Source: Mesorhizobium helmanticense
GTDB lineage: Bacteria; Pseudomonadota; Alphaproteobacteria; Rhizobiales; Rhizobiaceae
Length of the DNA: 64,000 nt
Reading direction: 5' to 3'
Assembly: GCF_003034915.1 (NCBI RefSeq)
Contig: NZ_PZJX01000031.1
Location: forward strand, 37,561-101,560
Shown: in pieces, positions 43,529 to 51,663 of the stretch
How positions within the stretch are numbered: the stretch's first letter is position 1
Layout: each line of letters opens with the position of its first letter
Program-made: the position numbers and the translations under genes
Notes under the pieces: generated by a model
Told to the model about the DNA's origin: nothing
The model's database searches: none
What the model saw: only the letters and a program-made list of their open reading frames with translations

Positions 43529-44404
43529 TTGGACGTAGCTTTGGCCAGGCCACAGGTCAGCGGCTTCTATGACAAGCCGACGGGAGCCATCCAATATGTC
43601 GTCGCCGACCCGACGACGAAGCGGTGCGCCATCATCGACCCGATCCTCGATTTCGACGAAAAGTCCGGAGCAACAGGCACGAAGAGCGCCGACGCCTTGC
43701 TCGACTTCGTCAGGGAGCAGGGGCTGGGCGTCGAGTGGGTCCTCGACACCCATCCGCATGCCGACCATTTCTCGGCGGCGCACTATCTCAAACAGAAGAC
43801 CGGAGCGCCAACGGCGATCGGCGACAGGATCGTCGACGTCCAGGCATTGTGGAAAGCGATCTACAACTGGCCAGATTTTCCCGCCGACGGTTCGCAATGG
43901 GACAGGCTGTTCGCCGATGGTGAAACCTTCCGGATCGGAACCCTTCCCGTCAGGGTGCTGTTCTCGCCAGGCCACACGCTGGCCTCGATCACCTATGTGA
44001 TCGGCGATACCGCCTTCATCCACGACACGCTGTTCATGCCGGACAGCGGCTCGGCGCGAGCCGACTTTCCCGGCGGCAGCGCCGCGCGGCTGTGGCGCTC
44101 GATCCAGGACATTCTGGCACTGCCGGACGAGACGCGCCTGTTTGTCGGCCATGACTACCAGGCCGGCGGGCGCGAGGCGCGATGGGAAAGCACGGTCGCG
44201 GAGCAGAAGGCGGGGAATATCCACCTGGTTGCCGCGCACACCGAAGCCGATTTCGTCGGCTTGCGTGAGGCGCGCGACAAGACACTGCCGATGCCCCGGC
44301 TGATCCTGCACGCGCTGCAGGTCAACATGAACGGCGGCCGCCTGCCGGAACCGGAAGCCAATGGCCGGCGGTATCTGAAGTTTCCGCTGGATGGGCTGAG
44401 ATAA
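43529..44404 (+). CDS. MBL-fold hydrolase, possible persulfide dioxygenase
   Basis: The 291-residue protein has the metal motif LDTHPHADH (His75, His77, Asp79, His80) and the distal FVGHDYQ. The insertion DVQALWKAIYNWPDF and the C-terminal MNGGRLPEPEANGRRYLKFP fit the Blh/ETHE1-like group that handles persulfides in the BigR system. A TTG at 43529 with GAGGA eight bases upstream gives this start. No BigR regulator is adjacent, so the function is inferred. Confidence 0.85.
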   Translation: MDVALARPQVSGFYDKPTGAIQYVVADPTTKRCAIIDPILDFDEKSGATGTKSADALLDFVREQGLGVEWVLDTHPHADHFSAAHYLKQKTGAPTAIGDRIVDVQALWKAIYNWPDFPADGSQWDRLFADGETFRIGTLPVRVLFSPGHTLASITYVIGDTAFIHDTLFMPDSGSARADFPGGSAARLWRSIQDILALPDETRLFVGHDYQAGGREARWESTVAEQKAGNIHLVAAHTEADFVGLREARDKTLPMPRLILHALQVNMNGGRLPEPEANGRRYLKFPLDGLR

Positions 44405-44406
44405 CA

Positions 44407-44440
44407 AAAAAGCGGCGCCAGTTTCCTGACGCCGCTTTGT
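44407..44440. terminator. Bidirectional intrinsic terminator
   Basis: AAAGCGGCG (44409-44417) and CGCCGCTTT (44430-44438) form a 9-bp stem with a 12-base loop; A-run on the left, T-rich on the right. It lies between the MBL gene and rpoH, which converge, and can stop both. Confidence 0.85.
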
Positions 44441-44460
44441 GTTTCATTGCCGATGCCGGC

Positions 44461-45372
44461 TTAAGCCGCCGGTTGCGCCTCGATGGTGCGCAGGGCCTGC
44501 GTCTGGCGCTTGGCCGCGGCCTTGACCGCGTCCTGCACCTTCTCGAAGGCGCGCACCTCGATCTGGCGCACGCGCTCGCGGCTGATGTCGAACTCGGCCG
44601 ACAGTTCCTCCAGCGTCAGCGGCTCCTCGGCGAGGCGACGCGCCTCGAAGATGCGCCGCTCACGATCGTTGAGCACCGCAAGAGCGCCGGACAGCATGCC
44701 GCGCCGGTTTTCCAGCTCGTCCTGCTCGATCAGCATCTCTTCCTGGCTTTCGTGGTCGTCGACCAGCCAGTCCTGCCATTCGCCAGATTCACCTTCGCTC
44801 GCCCGGATCGGGGCGTTGAGCGAGGCGTCGCCGGACAGGCGGCGGTTCATCGACACGACTTCGGCTTCAGAGACGTTCAGCCTTGTGGCGATCTCGGTGA
44901 TCTGGTCGGGCTTCAAATCGCCGTCGTCGAGCGCCTGGATCTTGCCCTTCACCTTGCGCAGGTTGAAGAACAGACGCTTCTGGTTGGCGGTGGTGCCCAT
45001 CTTGACCAGGCTCCACGAGCGCAGGATGTACTCCTGGATCGAGGCCTTGATCCACCACATGGCGTAGGTGGCGAGCCGGAAGCCACGCTCCGGTTCGAAT
45101 TTCTTAACGGCCTGCATCAGGCCGACATTGCCTTCCGAGATCACCTCGCCGATCGGCAGGCCGTAGCCGCGATAGCCCATGGCGATCTTGGCGACGAGCC
45201 GAAGGTGGCTGGTGACGAGCTTGTGCGCAGCCGTGGTGTCCTCATGCTCGGCGTAGCGCTTGGCGAGCATGTACTCTTCCTGCGGCTGAAGCATCGGAAA
45301 GCGACGGATTTCTTCCAGGTAGCGGCTGAGGCCGCCTTCGCCGGAAACGATACTGGGTAGTGACTGGGCCAT
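44461..45372 (-). CDS. rpoH: RNA polymerase sigma factor RpoH
   Basis: The 303-residue sigma factor directs heat-shock transcription. Region 2 shows GLPIGEVISEGNVGLMQAVK and GFRLATYAMWWIKASIQEYIL; region 4 shows LTLEELSAEFDISRERVRQI. The Gln/Trp pattern in WWIKASIQEYILRSW and no long N-terminal acidic part are as in alphaproteobacterial RpoH. Rhizobia often carry several rpoH genes. The 205-bp upstream region contains CCTATATATT (minus strand), which resembles an RpoH-type -10, but I could not place a matching -35. Confidence 0.95.
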   Translation of the reverse strand: MAQSLPSIVSGEGGLSRYLEEIRRFPMLQPQEEYMLAKRYAEHEDTTAAHKLVTSHLRLVAKIAMGYRGYGLPIGEVISEGNVGLMQAVKKFEPERGFRLATYAMWWIKASIQEYILRSWSLVKMGTTANQKRLFFNLRKVKGKIQALDDGDLKPDQITEIATRLNVSEAEVVSMNRRLSGDASLNAPIRASEGESGEWQDWLVDDHESQEEMLIEQDELENRRGMLSGALAVLNDRERRIFEARRLAEEPLTLEELSAEFDISRERVRQIEVRAFEKVQDAVKAAAKRQTQALRTIEAQPAA

Positions 45373-45577
45373 GATAGCGCCCCCTCTCTATTGGAGTGAT
45401 GCCCCCGAAACGCGGCGGGCATGTGACGCGAGCACCAAAAGGCTCGCTCGCGACAACCGGAATATATAGGAACAAAACCAGAAAAGACAGGCATTTGTTC
45501 AACACGAAACAGTGTGTCACGCTGAAGTGAACAAGACCAGTCAGGTTTCTTGATGGCTAGCTTGAGGCTTGTTGATC

Positions 45578-46639
45578 TCAGGTTCTAAGCTTGCGGAAGC
45601 CGCCGACAAGTTCCTCCATGTCCCTTGGCATCGGCGCCTCGAACCTCATCGTTAAATGGGTGGTCGGGTGCCGGAATTCAAGAAGGCGGGCATGCAATGC
45701 CTGGCGTGAAAATGCCTTCACCAGTGTCTTGAGCGGCTCGGGCAGCCGGTTGGCCTTGGTGCGGAAGGCCTGGCCGTAATCGGGATCGCCGACGACGGGA
45801 TGGCCGATATGGGCCATGTGGACGCGGATCTGATGGGTGCGGCCGGTCTCCAGCCGGCATTCGACCAGGCTGGCCGTGGCAAACTCCCGCTGCTGTTCGC
45901 CAAAGCGCTCGACCACCGTGAAATGGGTGACCGCGTGGCGGGCGTCGTCACGGCCTTGCGGCACCACGGCGCGGCGCACGCGGTCGGCGGCCCGGCCAAG
46001 TGGCGCGTCGACCGTTCCGGTCGGCCTTGGCGGTATGCCCCAGACCAGCGCCAGATAGGCGCGTTTGAGATCGCCGGTCAGGCCATGGTCGGCAAACGCC
46101 TCCGACAAGGCCTTGTGGGCGCGGTCGGTCTTGGCCACCACCATGACGCCGCTGGTTTCCTTGTCCAGGCGATGGACGATGCCCGGCCGCTTGACGCCGC
46201 CGATGCCGGAAAGGCTGTCGCCGCAATGGTGGATCAGCGCGTTGACCAGCGTGCCGGTCCAGTTGCCGGCGCCGGGATGCACGACCAGCCCCGCCGGCTT
46301 GTTGATGACGATCAGTTCGCTGTCCTCATAGAGGACGTCTAGTGCGATCGCCTCGCCTTGCGGTTCGGCCGGTTCCGGCTCCGGCATGTCGACCGAGACG
46401 CGGTCGCCGGCGGCCATCTTGCGCTTGGCCTCGTCGACCGGCTTGCCGCCGATGCTGACCGCGCCTTGCTTTATCAGCATCTGCACGCGGCTGCGCGACA
46501 TGTCCGGGCCAAGCTTGCCCGCCAGCCATTGGTCGAGGCGCTGGCCAGCCGCGTCGGGACCGGCCACCTGCACCGTCGATCCGCCCTTCATGAATTGGTC
46601 CTCTATCAATTCGGGGGCCTCTTCGTTATGAGCGCTCAT
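45578..46639 (-). CDS. RluA-family 23S rRNA pseudouridine synthase
   Basis: The 353-residue protein has an S4 RNA-binding domain (about residues 35-95, RLDQWLAGKLGPDMSRSRVQ) and the synthase domain with HRLDKETSGVMVVAKT, whose Asp is catalytic. The length and GIVHRLDKETSG segment fit RluD rather than RluA/RluC, but the exact target uridines cannot be shown here. It is divergent from the small DUF6476-like gene. Confidence 0.9.
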   Translation of the reverse strand: MSAHNEEAPELIEDQFMKGGSTVQVAGPDAAGQRLDQWLAGKLGPDMSRSRVQMLIKQGAVSIGGKPVDEAKRKMAAGDRVSVDMPEPEPAEPQGEAIALDVLYEDSELIVINKPAGLVVHPGAGNWTGTLVNALIHHCGDSLSGIGGVKRPGIVHRLDKETSGVMVVAKTDRAHKALSEAFADHGLTGDLKRAYLALVWGIPPRPTGTVDAPLGRAADRVRRAVVPQGRDDARHAVTHFTVVERFGEQQREFATASLVECRLETGRTHQIRVHMAHIGHPVVGDPDYGQAFRTKANRLPEPLKTLVKAFSRQALHARLLEFRHPTTHLTMRFEAPMPRDMEELVGGFRKLRT

Positions 46640-46663
46640 CGAAAATTGTTCCGGAATTCTTGC

Positions 46664-47047
46664 ATGGCCAGGCCGCTTGCCGAGGAAGAAGAAGAAAAGC
46701 CGCTCGACCCCAAAGTCGAAAGCGTGCGGAGGAAACTCGTGCGCTTCATGGCCATCAATCTCGGCCTGCTCTTCCTCGCCCTTATGGTGGTGATCGCGGC
46801 GCTTGTCTACAAAGCGCGCAACGCACCGCCCGTCAGCCCGCTGCCGGCGGGCGACATCCAGGTGCCAGCAGGCGAGCCGCTGACCGGCGACATCGTGCTG
46901 CCGGTCGGCGCCAAGATCGTCAGCCAGTCGCTCTCCGGCAACCGCGTCTCCATCGATGCCGAGCTTGCCGATGGCAGCCGCGCGATCTTTGTCTATGACA
47001 TTGCCGAGCGCCGTATCATCGGCCGCTTCGCAATCCGCAACAGATGA
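46664..47047 (+). CDS. Membrane-anchored DUF6476-like protein
   Basis: A 127-residue protein with one span (about residues 29-50, AINLGLLFLALMVVIAALVY) and a periplasmic beta-rich part (LPVGAKIVSQSLSGNRVSID, YDIAERRIIGRFAIR). It is similar to the DUF6476 proteins of rhizobia. ATG 46664 is used; an ATG at 46628 is also possible and would overlap the start of the RluA-family gene. The function is unknown. Confidence 0.8.
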   Translation: MARPLAEEEEEKPLDPKVESVRRKLVRFMAINLGLLFLALMVVIAALVYKARNAPPVSPLPAGDIQVPAGEPLTGDIVLPVGAKIVSQSLSGNRVSIDAELADGSRAIFVYDIAERRIIGRFAIRNR

Positions 47048-47077
47048 CTTCGCCGCAATGAAGTTAGGCCCGAAACA

Positions 47078-47485
47078 ATGACAGGCTTTGCCGAAGGCCG
47101 CCGCGTCGCGACGGTGGCGCTCGTGGTCAGGAATTATGACGAGGCGATTTCCTGGTACGTCGGCAGGCTAGGCTTTGTTCTTACCGAGGACGTCGATCTC
47201 GGTGGCGGCAAGCGTTGGGTCACGGTCGCGCCGGCGAACGGCCAGGGCGCGCGGCTGCTGTTGGCCGAGGCGGCGGACGAGGCGCAGGCAAGCCGCATCG
47301 GCAACCAGACCGGCGGCCGTGTCTTCCTGTTCCTCGAGACCGACGATTTTGCTCGCGATCACGCGACGATGCTGGAAAAGGGCGTCGAATTCCGCGAGGC
47401 GCCGCGCCATGAGCCCTACGGCACGGTGGCGGTTTTCGCCGATCTCCATGGCAATCTCTGGGACCTGATCCAGCCGAAACGATAG
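47078..47485 (+). CDS. VOC family protein (glyoxalase-like)
   Basis: The 135-residue protein has the VOC fold: ATVALVVRNYDEAISWYVGRLGFVL and GRVFLFLETDDFARDHATML, ending VAVFADLHGNLWDLIQPKR. The metal ligand pattern is partly visible but not enough to assign substrate. It lies 30 bases after the DUF6476-like gene. Confidence 0.9.
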   Translation: MTGFAEGRRVATVALVVRNYDEAISWYVGRLGFVLTEDVDLGGGKRWVTVAPANGQGARLLLAEAADEAQASRIGNQTGGRVFLFLETDDFARDHATMLEKGVEFREAPRHEPYGTVAVFADLHGNLWDLIQPKR

Positions 47486-47576
47486 GCTCGCCGGCGACGG
47501 ATTGCGGCCGCGGCGGGAGTGTCGCAAGCCCAGTTGCTTTTTCCCGGCGGTCAGCCTATATCGCCGGTTCTTGAAC

Positions 47577-47651
47577 GCGCCCATCGTCTAGCGGTCAGGA
47601 CACCGCCCTCTCACGGCGGGAACAGGGGTTCGATTCCCCTTGGGCGTACCA
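47577..47651 (+). tRNA. tRNA-Glu (CTC anticodon)
   Basis: The 75-base element includes an encoded CCA. The acceptor GCGCCCA pairs with TGGGCGT (first pair G-T), the D arm is GTCTAGCGGTCAGGAC, the anticodon stem CCGCC/GGCGG encloses loop CTCTCAC with anticodon CTC, and the T arm is AGGGGTTCGATTCCCCT. It closely matches bacterial tRNA-Glu. An accessory-looking gene lies just downstream on the other strand. Confidence 0.96.
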
Positions 47652-47695
47652 GGAACTCAACACATGCAGGGTTGTTTCTCCGCCGCCAAGCAATG

Positions 47696-48616
47696 CTAGG
47701 CCTCCATGACGGCCTTGAATTTCTTGGCAACGTCAATTGACCCTGCTTTCTTGGGGTGGAGTTCGTCCGTCCAGCGCCCTTTTACCGTATCGCGGACATC
47801 AACCACAGTTATGTGCTTCACTCGCCGTAGCGTGAGACAGAACGCATCGACCAGGTGTTTCATGATCTTGTCGATCAGAATCTTGTCGGTCCTGAGATTG
47901 TAACCCTTTTGAATCAACGGTTTCCCAAGCCAGATGCCGTCCGGGCGAGGTGTGGGGTAATCGTATGTGTTGACGAGCATCTTGGTCCGTTTTGCGCCAG
48001 AGATAGAACGGACGTCATCGGCGATTTCTTGATACCCGGAGCGCAACGTTTCGAGGCTCATTTGCAGCCATGGCATGTTGAGATGGCTTGTCGGATCGAT
48101 TCCGTCTCCTTCCTCGCGCCACCGGAGCAGGTTCCGCAGCGCCCCGCCCCCAAGAAAATCGTTTCCGCCTGCCGACATTATGAAATAATCGAACGACTCC
48201 GAAGCTACATTCTGCCGGTAGTCTTTCTCGACGCGAATCTGTTGGAACGTATCACCGGGATAGGCTGTACCGGTTGCGTAGTAGCGGGGATCAGCTTCGA
48301 TAATATCGAAAAATGTCTGGCTGTAACCGGCAACAGCCGACAACGGCCACAAGATGTTAACCCACGAATCGCCGTCGGAAGTGACTCTGATTTCACCTGC
48401 CTTTGCCAACTTGTCGGGAGCCGCGCGCCGCCGCCTCTCCAGAGGAGTGCGATAGACTTTTGGTCGCGTAACGAGGCGCCCCCGACTATCATAAACATCG
48501 TAGACCAGCGCGACAGCCGCATTGGGTTTTGGAAAGAGGGAACCTGTCTGTCTATTTGCGGTACTTGCAGGCTTCGTTTGAGATTTCGATCGTGACTTCG
48601 ATGCTGAGTTTGCCAT
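47696..48616 (-). CDS. SGNH-like hydrolase beside tRNA-Glu
   Basis: The 306-residue protein shows the SGNH triad context: DGDSW (Ser84), GGNDFLGGG (150-158) and DELHP with Asp284 and His287. The first 30 residues are Ser/Lys-rich (ASKSRSKSQTKPA) without a clear signal peptide. ATG 48616 follows GGGAGG by five bases. By eye the gene is less GC-rich than its neighbours and starts 45 bases past the tRNA, a typical insertion target. The substrate is unknown. Confidence 0.75.
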   Translation of the reverse strand: MANSASKSRSKSQTKPASTANRQTGSLFPKPNAAVALVYDVYDSRGRLVTRPKVYRTPLERRRRAAPDKLAKAGEIRVTSDGDSWVNILWPLSAVAGYSQTFFDIIEADPRYYATGTAYPGDTFQQIRVEKDYRQNVASESFDYFIMSAGGNDFLGGGALRNLLRWREEGDGIDPTSHLNMPWLQMSLETLRSGYQEIADDVRSISGAKRTKMLVNTYDYPTPRPDGIWLGKPLIQKGYNLRTDKILIDKIMKHLVDAFCLTLRRVKHITVVDVRDTVKGRWTDELHPKKAGSIDVAKKFKAVMEA

Positions 48617-48976
48617 GCCCACCTCCCAAACAACAATTGAAGGCTATACGTTACACTGGCGGTAGTCCGTCACACCAGCGGCAACATAGACTGATACATT
48701 TCTTGTGTTCGCTAGAGAGCGACGGCCCATATTTCTCGATTCTGGAAAGGGTTTCGTCCCTCAAAGCGATCGCGGCCGACTTCATCGCTTCTGGCGCAAG
48801 ACTGCGGATTGAATTAGCATCACATGATCAAAGCCTCCGGTCGCAACCCAAGAAAGGTGTGCGGAACACGAGGCGCAGGGGAACATCTCTGGCTGCGCAT
48901 ATCCAACATGCCAATCGGCGCGGCGGATTCGGACACGCCCGGCACAAAGGCGAAAATCCTCGGAGGAGAGGGCCAA
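48617..48976. other. Gene-free stretch between SGNH-like gene and VOC gene
   Basis: No protein-like open reading frame is seen here on either strand. The 5' half is AT-richer (with the promoter-like region upstream of the SGNH gene); the 3' half resembles the host composition. A longer in-frame start of the VOC gene at 48824 reads through non-conserved sequence. Confidence 0.5.
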
Positions 48977-49558
48977 ATGCAGAAGCTGCAATCGCAGGGC
49001 GTCCATCACATCACGCTGGTCGGCGCCGGGCGTCAGACGTCGATCGATTTCTGGGAAGGCGTGCTTGGCATGCCTTTTGTCTTCGAGCAGCCCAATCTCG
49101 ACAGGGCCAGCGAGAGCCATCTCTATTTCGATCCGGGCGACGGCCGGCTGATCACCATCTTCACCGATGAGAGCCGTGCGCCAGTGGCGCGGCGCACGCC
49201 GACCGACACGGGCTGCGTTCATCACATCGCCTTTGCCGTGTCGCGGGTCACCTTCCTGCAGGCGGTCGCCCGGCTCGACGAGCGCGCCATCAAGCACAGC
49301 GGCGTCAAGGATCGTGGCTTCATGGATTCGATCTATTTCGAGGATCCGCTCGGCCTTTTGATCGAGCTCGCCTCCTACCGCTTCGAGCCGCCGGCGGGTT
49401 TTACTCATGCCGACGTGCTGATGGAGGCGCACAAGCTGCGTGTCGCGCGCGGCGATTACAATATCGCCGAAGTGCATCTCGCCGACGCTATCCAGGCACT
49501 GGTCGAGCGCTCGCGCGCGACCTTGTCGGACGACCGGGCGCCGAAAAATCCATACTGA
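48977..49558 (+). CDS. VOC family dioxygenase-like protein
   Basis: The 193-residue protein has two VOC halves: GVHHITLVGAGRQTSIDFWEGVLG and TGCVHHIAFAVSRVTFLQAV, with HH positions and a C-terminal IYFEDPLGLLIELASYRF that fit a metal-dependent ring-cleaving type. ATG 48977 follows GGAGGAGAGG. It lies 26 bases upstream of the tailed GST gene, so both are probably one transcript. Confidence 0.9.
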   Translation: MQKLQSQGVHHITLVGAGRQTSIDFWEGVLGMPFVFEQPNLDRASESHLYFDPGDGRLITIFTDESRAPVARRTPTDTGCVHHIAFAVSRVTFLQAVARLDERAIKHSGVKDRGFMDSIYFEDPLGLLIELASYRFEPPAGFTHADVLMEAHKLRVARGDYNIAEVHLADAIQALVERSRATLSDDRAPKNPY

Positions 49559-49584
49559 CGACAACCAACCGAGGGAGGATCACA

Positions 49585-50475
49585 ATGGCAAAGACGACAA
49601 CGAAGAGCGCGAAGAAGCCGGCTGCCAAGGCGGCCGCGAAACCAGCGGCCAAGGCCGCGACAAAGCCTGCGGCCAAGGCGTCGAAGGCCGCCGCCAAGCC
49701 GGCAAAGAAGGCCGCCGCTAAGCCTGCTGCCAAGGTTTCCGCGAAGTCCACGCGGAAGGGCGTAGCGAAATCACCGAAAAAAAGCGGACTGAAGCTCAGC
49801 ATGCTGAAGCCGAGCGTCAACAATATGAGCGTGCGGGTGTTCGCGCGCGCGGCCGGGCTCGACCATTTCGAGACCGACGTATGGGGCGTTACGCGCTCGC
49901 CCGAATTCATGGGGCGAAACCCGGCGCATCTGACGCCGATGATCGAGGACAAGGGCCTGCCGCGCGGCGTCCTGTGGGAGAGCTGCGCCATCATGCAGTA
50001 TCTCGCCAACAAGCACGGGCTGGAGAAATTCTATCCCAAGGCGCCGGCCAAGCGGGCGATGATCGACAGCGCCATGTTCTATCTCATCGGCACGCTCTAT
50101 CCCTATGTGGCGCGCGCCACCTATCCCGCGCTGAACTTCCCGCAATATGCCGGCGAGGTCGGGCACAGCGACGCCCACCCCGACAGGAAGTCGGAAGCCC
50201 AGAAAGCCGCCGCGGCCGCGATTGCCGAGCCGCTGGAGGTCTTTCATTCCTTCTTCAGGAACGGCAAGCCATTCATCGGCGGCAAGAACCCGTCGATCGC
50301 CGACATCCGGCTCGCGGCGACGCTCGAATTCCTGGCCGTCATCGACTACGCGCTGCCCGAATGGGCGAAGGAGTATATGGCGGCGATGGAGAAGAAGCTT
50401 GGCAAGGCCTATGCGGAACCGGCCGGCGACGTGCGCGGCTATGTCGCCTATGTGAAGTCGCAGGCCACGGCCTGA
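49585..50475 (+). CDS. Glutathione S-transferase with histone H1-like Lys/Ala tail
   Basis: The 296-residue protein begins with about 68 residues of AKPAAKAA-type repeats (Lys, Ala, Pro), as in histone H1 or AlgP tails. A GST follows: thioredoxin-like part from about residue 75 (SVNNMSVRVFARAAGLDHFE, LWESCAIMQYLANKHG) and helical domain (NPSIADIRLAATLEFLAVIDY). The normal GST begins near MLKPSVNNMS, so the tail is an N-terminal addition. ATG 49585 has GGAGG nine bases upstream, so the tail is translated. It likely binds nucleic acid or anionic surface; GST activity is unknown. Confidence 0.9.
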   Translation: MAKTTTKSAKKPAAKAAAKPAAKAATKPAAKASKAAAKPAKKAAAKPAAKVSAKSTRKGVAKSPKKSGLKLSMLKPSVNNMSVRVFARAAGLDHFETDVWGVTRSPEFMGRNPAHLTPMIEDKGLPRGVLWESCAIMQYLANKHGLEKFYPKAPAKRAMIDSAMFYLIGTLYPYVARATYPALNFPQYAGEVGHSDAHPDRKSEAQKAAAAAIAEPLEVFHSFFRNGKPFIGGKNPSIADIRLAATLEFLAVIDYALPEWAKEYMAAMEKKLGKAYAEPAGDVRGYVAYVKSQATA

Positions 50476-50723
50476 GCTGCATAGCTGGACGGCTTGAGAT
50501 CAGGGGCTTGGTTTTAACGAGCCACTGACACTTTTTCTGTTGAGAGTACTCTGTCGCGCCCTCTGTCTGGCATCGCGCCGCCAGCAGATCGGCGTCGTTC
50601 ATTTGGCTGATGGCAAGTGCGCGGCAAAGGTTAAGGTTTCGTTTACCAATACTGCTGTCTACTGGTGAGCAGTTCACCTCATGCCCGCGACCGCGGATGT
50701 ACCGGCGCGGATGTCGAGGAGGA
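50476..50723. other. Gene-free stretch, candidate small RNA
   Basis: No convincing protein gene lies between the tailed GST and the next gene. An intrinsic terminator stands at 50724-50753 and is about 250 bases from the GST stop. Upstream there is a small hairpin (GGTGA gcag TTCACC near 50667-50681). An sRNA of about 100-150 bases ending at this terminator is possible. Confidence 0.35.
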
Positions 50724-50753
50724 AAAAAGGTCGGCCACGCGCCGGCCTTTTTG
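50724..50753 (+). terminator. Intrinsic terminator with no adjacent gene
   Basis: AAAAGGTCGGC (left) pairs with GCCGGCCTTTT (right) with one T-G pair and loop CACGC, followed by TTTTTG. The A-run on the left would also allow it to act for the gene on the minus strand at 50827-51042, which ends 73 bases away. Confidence 0.75.
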
Positions 50754-50826
50754 TTTCAGCTTTATTTCATCGCCGGCAATGTCTTCACCTGCAATCGGGC
50801 AGATGCGCGAACCCGTTCAACACGTC

Positions 50827-51042
50827 TCAATGGTGACTGCGCCTCGCCTCGACATGCCGCGCCAGTTCCGGCGTCTCGAAGACATAATCGCTCCAGGCCG
50901 ATTCCGGAATCTGGCCGGCCAGATAGCATTCGAGCAGCAGACCTTCCTCAGGGTTGAGAGGCCGCGGTGCGCGCTCATGATCCAGGCCCAGCGAGTGGAA
51001 CAGATTCTTGGTGAGGTCCGAGACAGTGAAGTGGATCGACAT
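50827..51042 (-). CDS. Small protein, hypothetical
   Basis: A 71-residue protein starting MSIHFTVSDLTKNLFHSLGL with PLNPEEGLLLECYLAGQIPE and ending in an Arg/His-rich tail. ATG 51042 has AAGGAGA about eight bases upstream; a longer frame to 51321 is not supported. I do not recognise the family. Confidence 0.7.
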   Translation of the reverse strand: MSIHFTVSDLTKNLFHSLGLDHERAPRPLNPEEGLLLECYLAGQIPESAWSDYVFETPELARHVEARRSHH

Positions 51043-51663
51043 CTTGCGTCTCCTTTGCCGCATCAACGTCGTAGTCAGGGCAAAGGTTTCAGTGAAATTG
51101 CCAGTAACGCCGGATTGATCAGGGAAGTTGCCGGCCAGGTTTAACGACCGCGCCGGCGTCGACGTCATGAATTGACGTGCGGTTCCGTTGTTGGCGCCAG
51201 GATTCGGGAATTGGAAATGCAAATTGATATACGGCGCCATGCATCTCCCCGTTAACAAGTAAATATCGACAAATTCAATCATAATTCTTGCGATAAACTT
51301 TTCTATAATATGACGTTTCAAGAAATATTCGATCTATACGTCATTTTTAAGATTCATGTTCCGATGAATTTTGATTGAGTTCCATGGCTGTTTTCGCAAG
51401 TCCAGTAATTCGCTTGACGCCATGATCGACGCCAAGGCGAATTCCGGTTCGGCCGTGCCGGTGTTGCTGCCGCTGCTTTCGTCTCAATCTTGAAACAAAA
51501 GTGTAATATCGAATTTACGAGAGCGCGTTTAATAGACTAGAGTTAAAATCTCTGGGAATCCTGGTATAGACAGATTAGATGAGTCTTATTTAGTCCAGTC
51601 TTATTCGAGATCAACAAGAATGCGATTCCGGGCTCTCGGCGGCAACAAGGCAAGGGTCCTCCA
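51043..51663. other. AT-rich gene-free stretch with short repeats
   Basis: About 620 bases without a convincing gene and much more AT-rich than the rest. An inverted pair ATGACGT (51310-51316) / ACGTCAT (51338-51344) and a direct repeat AGTCTTATT (51582-51590, 51597-51605) lie in it, the second near the DUF2865 start. A 23-codon ORF (ATGATCGACGCCAAGG at 51422) is too short to call. Confidence 0.5.

Noticed and set aside
45373..45577. RpoH-type promoter upstream of rpoH
   Set aside because: CCTATATATT resembles a -10 but no suitable -35 at the right distance was seen.
47577..47651. Integrated island with att sites at tRNA-Glu
   Set aside because: No second copy of the tRNA 3' end and no integrase gene in the window, so only the single accessory-like gene is reported.
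49800..49815. Alternative GST start at MLKPSVNNMS without the Lys/Ala tail
   Set aside because: There is no clear ribosome site there, whereas ATG 49585 has GGAGG at good distance.
51422..51493. 23-codon ORF in the AT-rich gap
   Set aside because: Too short, no ribosome site and no known family.
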